Below, piece by piece: positions 18,445 through 27,159 of a DNA stretch of 64,000 nucleotides (position 1 is its first letter; each line of letters opens with the position of its first letter). Under the pieces are notes generated by a model. That model saw only the letters and a list, made by a program, of their open reading frames with translations. It was not told where the DNA came from and ran no database searches. The position numbers and the translations under genes are program-made. The DNA is from Mesobaculum littorinae (GTDB lineage: Bacteria > Pseudomonadota > Alphaproteobacteria > Rhodobacterales > Rhodobacteraceae). Location: assembly GCF_004011175.1 (NCBI RefSeq), contig NZ_RQXX01000006.1, forward strand, positions 62,001 to 126,000, given 5' to 3'.

Positions 18445-19085
18445 GTGGTCTTGTCCTCGTATGCGCAGAGGTCTGATATGAGACAGGCCTTGCATTTCGG
18501 TTTACGCGCCACGCAGATGTATCGCCCGTGCAGGATCAGCCAGTGATGGGCGTGGCGCTGGAATTCGGCCGGCACGTGATCCTCGATCGCGCGCTCGACG
18601 GCGACGGGGTCCTTGCCCGGCGCGATGCCGGTGCGGTTGCCGACCCGAAGGATATGCGTGTCAACGGCCTGTGCCGGGTGCCCCCACCACATGTTAAGCA
18701 CGACATTCGCCGTCTTGCGCCCCACCCCGGGCAGCGCCTCGAGGGCAGCGCGCGACGACGGCACCTCGCCGCCATGTTCCTCGACCAGGATGCGCGACAT
18801 GCGGATCACGTTCCTGGCCTTGTTGCGGTAAAGCCCGATCGACTTGATATACCCGGTCAGACCCTCTTCGCCGAGGTCGAGCATCTTCTGCGGCGTGTCG
18901 GCCACGGGAAACAGCGGCCCGGTGGCCTTGTTCACGCCCGCGTCGGTCGCCTGCGCCGACAGCGCGACGGCGACCAGAAGGGTGAAGGCATTGAGGTGAT
19001 GCAGCTCGCCCTTGGGTTCGGGCTCGGACGCCTCGAACCGGGTGAAGATCTCCTTGACCGTCTGATAGGGAAGCTGTCGCGCCAT
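18441..19085 (-). CDS. nth: Endonuclease III
   Basis: A 214-residue DNA glycosylase/AP lyase for oxidised pyrimidines. It starts at ATG 19085 (MARQLPYQTVKEIF); a frame extending to 19169 is not supported. The helix-hairpin-helix with catalytic lysine is LPGVGRKTANVVL, the catalytic aspartate is in AVDTHILRV, and the [4Fe-4S] loop CVARKPKCKACLISDLC has the family spacing C-x6-C-x2-C-x5-C. It overlaps the downstream kinase gene by 4 nt and is divergent from the AraC-MGMT repair fusion, placing two DNA repair genes back to back. Confidence 0.97.
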   Translation of the reverse strand: MARQLPYQTVKEIFTRFEASEPEPKGELHHLNAFTLLVAVALSAQATDAGVNKATGPLFPVADTPQKMLDLGEEGLTGYIKSIGLYRNKARNVIRMSRILVEEHGGEVPSSRAALEALPGVGRKTANVVLNMWWGHPAQAVDTHILRVGNRTGIAPGKDPVAVERAIEDHVPAEFQRHAHHWLILHGRYICVARKPKCKACLISDLCAYEDKTT

Positions 19086-19234
19086 GGCCGCGAGGTATGA
19101 CGCCTTCGCGCGGCGCGGGCAAGCCATCGGCGCCCCGCCCGCGGGCGGGGCCGCGCCCCATTCGCGCAAGATCCGGGTCGCGCGGGGCGGTGCGGACCGC
19201 TAGCCTGAAACGACACCGCCACCGGAGCCCAGCG

Positions 19235-20278
19235 ATGACCGACGCCCTGCCATCCCCGCGGACACGGCCCGACACCGGGGCCGAGCCCCTGCCCGAGCGC
19301 CAGCAGGTCCCGCCTGCCCGTGATGAGGCCCCCGCCTCTGCCCCGGAACCGGAGATACCGGCCCCAGCCACCTCTGCCGCGCAGGAGGCGGGCTATCACT
19401 GGCAGCTGATGCGGCGCGCCATAGACCGGCTGGACGCGGCCGACGGCGGGCGCCTGTCGCTCGATCAGATCGCGGCCGAGATGCACCTGTCGCCCGCGCA
19501 TTTCCAGCGGGTCTTCACCCGCTTCGCCGGCGTCTCGCCCAAGCGCTACCAGCAGTATCTGGCACTGGGGCACGCGCGGCGCCTGCTGACCGACCGGTTC
19601 ACCACGCTCGACACCGCGGCGGCGGTGGGGCTGTCGGGATCGTCGCGTCTGCACGACCTTTTCGTCACGTGGGAGGCGATGAGCCCCGGCGACTATGCCC
19701 GCCGCGGCACCGGCCGCACGATCCACTGGGGCCGCTTCGACAGCCCCTTCGGCGGCATGCTGGTGATGACGACCGAGCGTGGCATCTGCGGGTTGGCCTT
19801 CACCGACGAAACGGGGGAGGAGGCCGCCTTTGCCGACCTCGCCGCCCGCTGGCCCGGCGCGACTTTCATAGCCGACCCCGGCGCCGTGGCCCCCGTGGCC
19901 GCGCGCGTTCTGGGGCCGCGCGGCACGGCGTTTCGGCAACCGGATGGCGAGGAGGCATCGGACGCCGGTACGGGTACCCAACGGCAGGACGCGCCGCTGC
20001 GGCTGCATGTCGCCGGTGCGCCGTTCCAGATCAAGGTGTGGGAGGCGCTGATGCGGATCCCCTCGGGGCGGGTGACGACCTACGGCGAAATCGCCCGCGC
20101 CATCGGCAGCCCGCGCGCGGTGCGCGCCGTGGGCACGGCGGTGGGCCGTAACCCGGTCAGCTGGCTGATCCCCTGCCACCGCGCGCTGCGCAAGTCCGGG
20201 GGCTTGGGTGGCTATCACTGGGGTCTGCCAGTCAAGCGGGTGCTGCTGGCGCAGGAGTCCGCCGAAACCGGGCTATGA
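19235..20278 (+). CDS. AraC-type HTH / methylated-DNA-protein-cysteine methyltransferase fusion
   Basis: A 347-residue Ada-like protein from ATG 19235 (GGAG 11 nt upstream). Residues 1-48 are a proline/alanine-rich tail, about 50-135 an AraC-type DNA-binding domain (LSLDQIAAEMHLSPAHFQRV, then GHARRLLTDRF), and about 160-347 an O6-alkylguanine methyltransferase with the acceptor motif IPCHR (Cys314). It lacks the N-terminal Ada zinc domain that senses methylphosphotriesters, so the activation mechanism of classical Ada cannot apply. It removes alkyl groups from guanine and may regulate repair genes. Divergent from nth. Confidence 0.92.
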   Translation: MTDALPSPRTRPDTGAEPLPERQQVPPARDEAPASAPEPEIPAPATSAAQEAGYHWQLMRRAIDRLDAADGGRLSLDQIAAEMHLSPAHFQRVFTRFAGVSPKRYQQYLALGHARRLLTDRFTTLDTAAAVGLSGSSRLHDLFVTWEAMSPGDYARRGTGRTIHWGRFDSPFGGMLVMTTERGICGLAFTDETGEEAAFADLAARWPGATFIADPGAVAPVAARVLGPRGTAFRQPDGEEASDAGTGTQRQDAPLRLHVAGAPFQIKVWEALMRIPSGRVTTYGEIARAIGSPRAVRAVGTAVGRNPVSWLIPCHRALRKSGGLGGYHWGLPVKRVLLAQESAETGL

Positions 20279-20402
20279 CGCTCCGGTTTCGCGAATGTGA
20301 TGGCGCGTTTTCGCCGATCCCGCGTTTCCCTTCGCACCTGACCGCAAGATCGCTTAATAACCGCGGCGGAGATGTGCGACAGTTATGGAAGACGAGGACA
20401 CA

Positions 20403-21068
20403 ATGATCGCATCTAAAGGGACACTTATCCTGGCACTGGCCGGCGGCCTGACTCTGGCCGGTTGCGATACGTCGCAATACACCGTGGGCGGCGAGCGCGA
20501 GCGCACGGCGCAGGGCGCCCTTGGTGGCGCCGTCGTCGGCGGCATCCTGGGCGCGGCGACGGATGGCGGCAGCTCGAAGCGCAAGAACGCGGCGATCGGC
20601 GCCGCTCTGGGCGCGGCCGCCGGTGCCGCCATCGGCAACCAGCTGGACCAGCAGGCCAAGGAACTGCGCGGCGGCTTCTCGAACGGGGCCATCGACGTCG
20701 TCAACACCGGCTCGCAGCTGATCGTGCGCATGCCGCAGGACATCCTGTTCGCCACCGACAGCGCCGCTGTCGCGGGCGGTCTGCAATCCGACCTGCGGGT
20801 TCTCGCCTCGAACCTCAACCGCTACCCGAATTCGACGGTTCAGGTCGTGGGCCACACCGACAACACCGGTTCGGCCGCCTATAACCAGGACCTGTCGGAG
20901 CGCCGCGCGCAATCCGTCGCCTCGATCCTGCGGGCGAACGGCGTGTCGTCCTACCGGGTCAGCGCAATCGGCCGTGGCGAGGATGCGCCCATCGCGTCGA
21001 ACCTGACGCCCGATGGCCGCGCGCAAAACCGCCGCGTCGACATCGTGATCCAGCCCACCACCAACTGA
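20403..21068 (+). CDS. OmpA-family outer-membrane lipoprotein (YiaD-like)
   Basis: A 221-residue protein. It starts at ATG 20403, giving the signal peptide MIASKGTLILALAGGLTLAG with lipobox cysteine at residue 21. A glycine-zipper region follows (about 45-85; LGAAAGAAIGNQLDQQ), then a C-terminal OmpA peptidoglycan-binding domain (VQVVGHTDNTGSAAYNQDLS, then ERRAQSVASIL). The protein should sit in the outer membrane and bind peptidoglycan. Single gene followed by a strong terminator. Confidence 0.93.
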   Translation: MIASKGTLILALAGGLTLAGCDTSQYTVGGERERTAQGALGGAVVGGILGAATDGGSSKRKNAAIGAALGAAAGAAIGNQLDQQAKELRGGFSNGAIDVVNTGSQLIVRMPQDILFATDSAAVAGGLQSDLRVLASNLNRYPNSTVQVVGHTDNTGSAAYNQDLSERRAQSVASILRANGVSSYRVSAIGRGEDAPIASNLTPDGRAQNRRVDIVIQPTTN

Positions 21069-21114
21069 TCCTTTCCGATCAGGTGAGCCGGGGTCACCCG
21101 GGCGACACGAGGAC

Positions 21115-21142
21115 AAGGCCGGGCACAGCGCCCGGCCTTTTT
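21115..21142 (+). terminator. Rho-independent terminator after the OmpA lipoprotein gene
   Basis: Stem GGCCGGGC (21117-21124) with GCCCGGCC (21130-21137), 5-nt loop, then TTTTT; about 50 nt after the stop codon. Confidence 0.92.
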
Positions 21143-21283
21143 CGTTCCGCCGGCTGGACCGAGGCGCGCCGCTTGCAGGCCGCCGCTGCCATGCCAAGGC
21201 CGCGGGTGACCCGTTGCCCGCCGCGGTTCTCTTGCAAAAGCCCGTCCGCACCGGTCCGCGGGCCATTCCACCGGCCCCGCCCT

Positions 21284-22198
21284 TCAAGCCCGGGCGGAGA
21301 GAATCCGATCGGCCATCAGCGCCGCAGCCGTGCGGTTGTCGACGCCAAGCTTCTGGAACACCTGTTCCAGGTGCTTGTTCACCGTCCGCGCGCTCAGCGT
21401 CAGGATCTCGGCAATGTCGCGGTTGGCCTTGCCCTGCGCCAGCCAGACCAGCACCTCGGCCTCGCGCGTGGTCAGGGCGAAACGCTCGGTCAGCCGATCG
21501 ATCGGCGCGCGGGCATCGGCGGCGTCGATCCGAACCAGCAAATGGCCCTCGCCCGTCCGGCCGGTATAGCGCATCGCTGCATCCCCGAGCTCGAAGATCG
21601 GGGCGGACGAGACCGCCATTTCCCGCAGGCCGGCGATCCAGCGCAACAGCGCCGCCCCCGCCAGCCGCCCGTCCGCGCCAAGCGCCCGCACCCGCTCCAG
21701 CCGTTCCAAGGCCTTGGGCGAGGCCCATGCCAGCGTGCCGTCGGGCGCGGCGGCCAAAACCGAACGGTCCTGCGTATCGAAGGCCGCGCGCAGGTCGCGC
21801 ACCTGCCGGGCGTTCAGGATATGCGTCGTGACCCGGGCGATCAGCTCGTCGACCCTGACCGGCTTGGTCACGTAATCCACGCCGCCCGCGGCCAGCCCGC
21901 GGCGCAGGTCATCGGACCCGCTGAGACCGGTCATGAAGATGATCGGCGCCTCGGTCATCACCGGCGCGGATTTCATCCGGCGACAGGTCTCGAACCCGTC
22001 CAGCCCGGGCATCACCGCATCCAGCAGGATCACGTCGGGATCGATCCGGCCCAGCAATTCCAGTGCGCGCAGCCCGTCGCGGGCCACCAGCACGGTGGTG
22101 CCGCTGTCCTCAAGCGCGGAGGTCACCATCCCGACCGATCCGGGATCGTCGTCGACGATCAGCGCGACCGAGGCGATGCGGGCGTCGGGCGCGGTCAT
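21284..22198 (-). CDS. Response regulator with LuxR-type HTH, partner of the NCS1-kinase
   Basis: A 304-residue regulator. The ATG at 22198 overlaps the kinase stop (ATGA) and is preferred over 22210. The receiver domain has acidic pocket VDDD (15-18), phospho-acceptor Asp60 in VILLDAVMPG and Lys112 in VTKPV. A linker of about 110 residues follows and contains a PAS-like stretch (VLAAAPDGTLAWAS). The C-terminal LuxR HTH is ALTTREAEVLVWLAQGKANR with TVNKHLEQVFQKLG. Translational coupling makes it the cognate output of the hybrid kinase; the divergent amide-transport operon with its palindrome at 25739-25760 is the likely target. Confidence 0.92.
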   Translation of the reverse strand: MTAPDARIASVALIVDDDPGSVGMVTSALEDSGTTVLVARDGLRALELLGRIDPDVILLDAVMPGLDGFETCRRMKSAPVMTEAPIIFMTGLSGSDDLRRGLAAGGVDYVTKPVRVDELIARVTTHILNARQVRDLRAAFDTQDRSVLAAAPDGTLAWASPKALERLERVRALGADGRLAGAALLRWIAGLREMAVSSAPIFELGDAAMRYTGRTGEGHLLVRIDAADARAPIDRLTERFALTTREAEVLVWLAQGKANRDIAEILTLSARTVNKHLEQVFQKLGVDNRTAAALMADRILSARA

Positions 22199-25100
22199 GC
22201 GTGCATCCATCTGACAAGGGCCTCCTCGATCGCGGGAAGGTCATAGGCGTTGAGCAGGCCACGCAGCTCGGCCACCTCGGACGGCACCGGGCCTGCGCCG
22301 GCCAGCCCCGTCTCGATCCGGTCGAGCTGTTGCGACAGGCCGCGGGCGTGACCGATGCGGGCGCTGGACAGAAGCGACTCCAGCTCGGCCGGGGTGAAGG
22401 GCGGCGCGCCTGTCGCGACAGGGCCCGGGGGGATCGCCGCAGCGGCCGGCGCGCCCGGGGCGGGACAAGTCAGGGCGCCCGTGCCGGCCCGAGGCACGGC
22501 ATCTGGGGTCGGCTCGCCTTCGTAAAGCAGGTCGACCCGCAGCAGCGCCGCGATGGTTTCAAGCATGTCCGTCAGGGTATAGGGCTTCACCAGGAACGCA
22601 TCGTGCACCGACACGTCGCCCAGGGTACCTGTCGCCTCTCTCGCATGTCCGGTGCAGACAAGGATTGGCGTCGTACCGTGCCCGTGAAGTCGCAGGTAGC
22701 GGGCAAGGGACCAGCCGTCCTCGCCCGGCATGTCGATGTCCAGCACGAAGAGGTCGGGCGCCAGGTCGTCCAGCAAGGCCCGCGCGACCGTGGCATCCGC
22801 GGCGCTGACTACGTTGAAGCCCAGAGGGCGGAAGAAGCTGTCGAAGAGCGACAGGTGATGCGGATCGTCATCGACGATCATCAGCGTGCGCCGCCGCCCG
22901 GCATAGCCGGTCGCGCGGACATCGCCCTCGAGATCGGCCTGCCGCCCCGGCCGCGCGGCATGGTCGGGCACCGAAGGCAGCATCAGCCGCACGCGAAAGG
23001 TGCTGCCCTGCCCCGGCGTGCTTTCCGCCACGATCTCGCCCCCCAGGATATCGACGAGCAGCTTGGTGATCGTCAGACCCAGGCCCGAGCCTCCGGGATG
23101 CGTGTTCCCGGCCCGTTCGAAGGGGCGCCAGATCCGCTCCATCTGTTCCGGGGCGATGCCCTGCCCCGTATCCGTGATGGTGATCGTCGCGACCTCGTTG
23201 CGGTAGCTGAAGGCCAGCGACACGGCGCCCCGCGCGGTATAGCGCACCGCGTTCGTCATCAGGTTGATGAAGATCTGGCGCAGCCGCTTTTCATCCGACA
23301 TCACCCAGACCGGCAGCGTGCCGCTGGTGGTGATGGTCAGACGCAGCCCCTTGGCCCGGGCCTGTTCGCGAAAGAGCGCGCCGACTTGGTTCAGGAACCC
23401 CGGCAGGTTGATCCGGTCGCGCGCGATCTCGATCTGCCCGACCTCGATCTTCGAGATGTCGAGCAGCCCCTCGATCAGCCCCGCCAGGTGCTCGGACGAC
23501 CGGCGGATCGTGCTTACAGCCTCGCGCCGCCGTGCCGGGATGCCGGGATCGGCCTCGATGATCTGGGAAAACCCGAAGATCGCGTTCAGCGGCGTCCGGA
23601 TTTCGTGGCTGAGCCCGGCAAGATAGCGCGTCTTGGCCAGGTTGGCGGATTCGGCCTTGTCCTTGGCCTCCTGCAGGGCCGCATCCGTGCGCTTGTGGGC
23701 GCGGATTTCCTGCAGCAGGCGCGAGGTCTGGCGATCCGCTTCGGCCAGGGCGTTCTTCCGGCTTTCGCCGATCAGGATCACCATCCATGTGACCACGCCC
23801 GTCACCACCACCACGACGCAGAAGATCGTGGCGAGGATCGCGCCGTAGGTCTCGGCCCCGCGCATCCGGTAGAGCGAGGTCAGCACCAGCGCGGCCACCG
23901 CGACCAGCCCGCCGAAGGTCGCGGCGAAGATCCCGCCGCGCGAGGTCAGGAACCGCGCCAGCGCGGCCGGCGCCGCCATCTCGACCAGCCGGCGGATCGT
24001 CGTCGTCGCGCGGCCGTGCGGCTTGCACCTGTCGCCGCAGCCCCCTTCGAGAGAGCAGCACAGCGAACAGATCTGCCCGTCGATGAAGGGACAGCGCGCC
24101 ATGTCCGGCGCCTCGAACCCGTAGCCGCAGGTGTCGCAGATATGGGTGCCCGCCGCGAAGGGCTCGGGGGGACGGGCGATGTAGAACCGCCCCCCCGTGG
24201 CCCAGGCAATGAGCGGCGCCAGCAGCATCGCCGCCCCCAGCGACACGAAGGGCGCCAGCGCCTGCGCCGTCTGTCCCAGCACCCCGCTGTTGGCGGTCAG
24301 CCCGGCGACGACGGCGCCCCCCATCGCGCCCAGCCCCACGGGGTTAAGGTCGTAAAGATGGGCGCGCCGGAACTCGATCCCCGGGGGGCTGAGGCCAAGC
24401 GACTTATTGATGACCAGATCGGCGACCAGCGCGCCGATCCAGGCCAAAGCCACGTTCGAATACAGGCTGAGCGTCGCCTCGATCGCGCCGAAGACGCCGA
24501 ACTGCATCAGCAGGAAGGCGATGGCGACGTTGAAGACCAGCCAGACCACCCGTCCGGGATGCGCATGGGTCAGCCGCGAGAAGAAGTTCGACCAGGCGAT
24601 CGAGCCCGCATAGGCGTTGGTCACGTTGATCTTGAGCTGGCAGAGCACCACGAAGATCCCCGTCAGCGCAAGAGCCAGCCCCGGATGGCCCACCGTCGCC
24701 TCGAAGGCCACGAAGTAAAGATGCGCCGGGTCGGTCAGGTCGCCCACCCCCGTCCCCGCGGCCAGCGCCAGCACCGTCAGGAAGGACCCCGCCAGCATCT
24801 TGAGCGCGCCGAGGACCGCCCATCCCGGCCCCGCCGCCAGCACCGCCGCCCACCAGCCCAGCCGCGCGCGCCGGGTTTCGGGCCGCGGAAGGAAGCGCAG
24901 GAAATCGACCTGCTCGCCGATCTGCGCAACCATCGAGAACGCCACCGCCGATGCGGCGCCGAAGGACAGGATCGTCAGCGACCTGTTGCCGTCGAAGCCG
25001 CGAAACTCGGTCCAGCCGGTCTCGACCGGCCCCAGCACCGCCATCAGCACGAAGGGCACGAGGTTCAGCGCGATCCAAGGCGCCTGCGTCCACGCCTGCA

Positions 25101-25620
25101 GCTTCGATATCCGGGCAAAGCCATGCGCCACGAGGGGGATCACCACCACCGCCGAAGCGATGTAGCCCGCCCAGAGCGGGACGCCGAAACAGAATTGCAG
25201 CGCAAGCGAAAGGATCGCCGCCTCGAGCGCGAAGAAGATGAAGGTGAAGGTCGCGTAGATCAGCGACGTGAGGGTCGAGCCCAGGTAGCCGAAGCCCGCC
25301 CCCCGCGTCAGAAGGTCGATATCCACGCCGTAGCGCGCCGCGTAGTAGGCGATGGGCAGGCCCGTCAGGAACAGGATCGCGCAGACCGCGAGGATCGCCG
25401 TGACCGCGGTCTCCACCCCGAAGCTGAGCGTCAGCGCCGCGCCGATCGCCTCGAGCGCGAGGAACGAGATCGAGCCGAGCGCCGCGTTCGCAACCCATGC
25501 CGCCGACCAGCGGCGGGCGCGGTGCGCGGTGAACCGCAGCGCGAAATCCTCCATCGTCTCGTCCGCGACGAGGCGGTTGTATTCCCGCTTCGCCGGCGTC
25601 GCCTGCAGCAGGGCGTTCAT
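22195..25620 (-). CDS. NCS1 permease-like sensor hybrid histidine kinase
   Basis: A 1141-residue protein from ATG 25620. Residues about 15-480 look like an NCS1-type cytosine/purine/allantoin permease with about 12 hydrophobic segments (conserved GYLGSTLTSL, INVTNAYAGS). Residues 495-532 hold eight cysteines (CDTCGY, CPFIDGQICSLCC, GGCGDRC), a probable metal or redox site. Two more membrane helices follow (about 565-617), then the kinase: H-box LAGLSHEIRTPLNA (His672), N-box INLMTNAVRYT, G-boxes DTGQGIAP and GGSGLGLT, and a receiver domain with Asp961 (LFVLDIDMPG). The last 100 residues are an unassigned helical domain. The layout parallels the transporter-kinase CbrA but with a different transporter family. 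It is divergent from the amide-uptake operon, so its ligand is probably an amide, urea or nucleobase derivative. Confidence 0.93.
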   Translation of the reverse strand: MNALLQATPAKREYNRLVADETMEDFALRFTAHRARRWSAAWVANAALGSISFLALEAIGAALTLSFGVETAVTAILAVCAILFLTGLPIAYYAARYGVDIDLLTRGAGFGYLGSTLTSLIYATFTFIFFALEAAILSLALQFCFGVPLWAGYIASAVVVIPLVAHGFARISKLQAWTQAPWIALNLVPFVLMAVLGPVETGWTEFRGFDGNRSLTILSFGAASAVAFSMVAQIGEQVDFLRFLPRPETRRARLGWWAAVLAAGPGWAVLGALKMLAGSFLTVLALAAGTGVGDLTDPAHLYFVAFEATVGHPGLALALTGIFVVLCQLKINVTNAYAGSIAWSNFFSRLTHAHPGRVVWLVFNVAIAFLLMQFGVFGAIEATLSLYSNVALAWIGALVADLVINKSLGLSPPGIEFRRAHLYDLNPVGLGAMGGAVVAGLTANSGVLGQTAQALAPFVSLGAAMLLAPLIAWATGGRFYIARPPEPFAAGTHICDTCGYGFEAPDMARCPFIDGQICSLCCSLEGGCGDRCKPHGRATTTIRRLVEMAAPAALARFLTSRGGIFAATFGGLVAVAALVLTSLYRMRGAETYGAILATIFCVVVVVTGVVTWMVILIGESRKNALAEADRQTSRLLQEIRAHKRTDAALQEAKDKAESANLAKTRYLAGLSHEIRTPLNAIFGFSQIIEADPGIPARRREAVSTIRRSSEHLAGLIEGLLDISKIEVGQIEIARDRINLPGFLNQVGALFREQARAKGLRLTITTSGTLPVWVMSDEKRLRQIFINLMTNAVRYTARGAVSLAFSYRNEVATITITDTGQGIAPEQMERIWRPFERAGNTHPGGSGLGLTITKLLVDILGGEIVAESTPGQGSTFRVRLMLPSVPDHAARPGRQADLEGDVRATGYAGRRRTLMIVDDDPHHLSLFDSFFRPLGFNVVSAADATVARALLDDLAPDLFVLDIDMPGEDGWSLARYLRLHGHGTTPILVCTGHAREATGTLGDVSVHDAFLVKPYTLTDMLETIAALLRVDLLYEGEPTPDAVPRAGTGALTCPAPGAPAAAAIPPGPVATGAPPFTPAELESLLSSARIGHARGLSQQLDRIETGLAGAGPVPSEVAELRGLLNAYDLPAIEEALVRWMHA

Positions 25621-25738
25621 GCCGCCGCCTCTTGCACACGGGCGGTGCGCAGGGCTGCGCACACTTGGGCGCACGGGGGATCGAGCGGGCGAAACTGCGG
25701 GTCCATGGCCCTTGGATACGGGGAAATTCTGCGCATGC

Positions 25739-25760
25739 GAATACGTCATTCGACGTATTC
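25739..25760. promoter_or_regulatory. Perfect palindrome in the kinase/amide-operon divergent promoter
   Basis: Arms GAATACGTC (25739-25747) and GACGTATTC (25752-25760) are exact reverse complements separated by 4 nt. The site lies 62 nt upstream of the binding-protein ATG and 119 nt upstream of the kinase ATG. Its position makes it the best candidate operator for the LuxR-type response regulator. The symmetry is certain; the binding protein is inferred. Confidence 0.7.
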
Positions 25761-25821
25761 CGCGCTGCAGCATCGCAGGTCAGCCTGACATCGACCCCTT
25801 CCCGCAGCAGACGAGGATAAC

Positions 25822-27087
25822 ATGGCTGACGACAAAAAGGTTCCCCACCCCACAATTTCGCGCCGGGCGATCCTGGCCGGGGGCGTCGCGATGTCGGCGT
25901 CGCTGTTCTTGCCCAAGGGCCTGCGCGCGCAGGATTTTCCGACCGACCAGGTGAACACCACCGGGCTGGCCGTGACCGATGACACCGTCCAGGTGGGCAT
26001 CCTGCATTCGATCACCGGCACGATGGCGATCTCGGAAACCGGCTCGGTCCAGGCCGAGAAGCTGGCGATCGAGCAGATCAACGCCCAGGGCGGCGTCCTG
26101 GGGCGCAAGATCGAGACGATCCAGGAGGACGGCGCGTCGGACTGGCCGACCTTTGCCGAGAAGGCGCGCAAGCTTCTGGTCAACGACAAGGTCGCCAGCG
26201 TCATGGGCTGCTGGACCTCGGCCAGCCGCAAGGCGGTGCTGCCGGTGTTCGAGCAGAACAACGGGTTCCTCTACTACCCGACCTTCTACGAAGGCCTCGA
26301 GGAAAGCCCCAACGTCATCTATACCGGACAGGAGGCGACGCAGCAGATCATCGCCGGGCTCGACTGGGTGGCGCGCGAAAAGGGCGCCAAGTCCTTCTAC
26401 CTGCTGGGGTCGGACTACATCTGGCCGCGCACCTCGAACAAAATCGCGCGCAAGCATATCGAGGACAAGCTTGGCGGCAGCGTGGTGGGGGAAGAGTACT
26501 ACCCGCTGGGCCATACCCAGTTCAACTCGGTCATCAACAAGATCCGGCTGAAGAAGCCCGACGTGATCTACGCCATCGTCGTCGGCGGATCCAACGTGGC
26601 CTTCTACAAGCAGCTCAAGGCCGCCGGCATCGACATGACCGAGGAAAGCCCGCTGCTGCTGACCATCTCGGTCACCGAGGACGAGATCCGCGGCATCGGT
26701 GGCGAGAACATCGAAGGCGCCTATGCCTGCATGAAGTATTTCCAGTCGATCGAGAACGAGAACAACCAGGAATTCGTCGCCGCCTTCAAGGACGCCTATG
26801 GCGACGACATGGTGATCGGCGACGTCACCCAGGCGGCCTATCTGGGCCCGTGGCTGTGGAAGGCCGCGGTCGAGGCGGCCGGCTCCTTCGACGTCGACAA
26901 GGTGCGCGAGGCAAGCCCGGGGATCGAACTGACCTCGGCGCCCGAGGGCTACGTGAAGATCCACAAGAACCATCACCTCTGGTCCAAGACCCGCGTCGGC
27001 CATGCCAAGGCCGACGGCCAGTACGAGGTTGTGTTCGAGACCGACGACCTGGTCGAGCCCAACCCCTTCCCCGAAGGCTATCAGTAA
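25822..27087 (+). CDS. urtA: Urea/short-chain amide ABC transporter substrate-binding protein
   Basis: A 421-residue periplasmic protein of the UrtA/FmdD/AmiC group. The N terminus TISRRAILAGGVAMSASLFL is a twin-arginine-like signal peptide with cleavage near AQ/DF. The mature part follows the family: VGILHSITGTMAISETGSVQ, INAQGGVLGRKIE, VMGCWTSASRKAVLPVFE and LLGSDYIWPRTSNKIA. RBS GAGGATAA at 25813-25820. First gene of an operon that ends in formamidase, so formamide or a similar short amide is as likely a ligand as urea; the symbol reflects sequence family, not proven substrate. A strong hairpin follows its stop. Confidence 0.92.
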   Translation: MADDKKVPHPTISRRAILAGGVAMSASLFLPKGLRAQDFPTDQVNTTGLAVTDDTVQVGILHSITGTMAISETGSVQAEKLAIEQINAQGGVLGRKIETIQEDGASDWPTFAEKARKLLVNDKVASVMGCWTSASRKAVLPVFEQNNGFLYYPTFYEGLEESPNVIYTGQEATQQIIAGLDWVAREKGAKSFYLLGSDYIWPRTSNKIARKHIEDKLGGSVVGEEYYPLGHTQFNSVINKIRLKKPDVIYAIVVGGSNVAFYKQLKAAGIDMTEESPLLLTISVTEDEIRGIGGENIEGAYACMKYFQSIENENNQEFVAAFKDAYGDDMVIGDVTQAAYLGPWLWKAAVEAAGSFDVDKVREASPGIELTSAPEGYVKIHKNHHLWSKTRVGHAKADGQYEVVFETDDLVEPNPFPEGYQ

Positions 27088-27098
27088 GCCCGCGGCCG

Positions 27099-27123
27099 GG
27101 GGCGGCCCGCGAAGGGCCGCCCC
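27099..27123 (+). other. Intercistronic hairpin after the binding-protein gene
   Basis: Perfect 10-bp stem GGGGCGGCCC (27099-27108) and GGGCCGCCCC (27114-27123) with a 5-nt loop and no T run. It is located between the binding-protein and permease genes. Such hairpins commonly protect the upstream message and allow excess binding protein over membrane components. Confidence 0.75.
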
Positions 27124-27159
27124 ACCGTCTTTCTTCCAACCCAATGGGGAGTGCTGCCG

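Noticed and set aside
22063-25788. Very long open frame on the plus strand (about 1240 codons) opposite the sensor kinase
   Set aside because: Arg/Gly/His-rich product without any motif, produced by GC-rich codon bias of the minus-strand kinase gene; no ribosome site.
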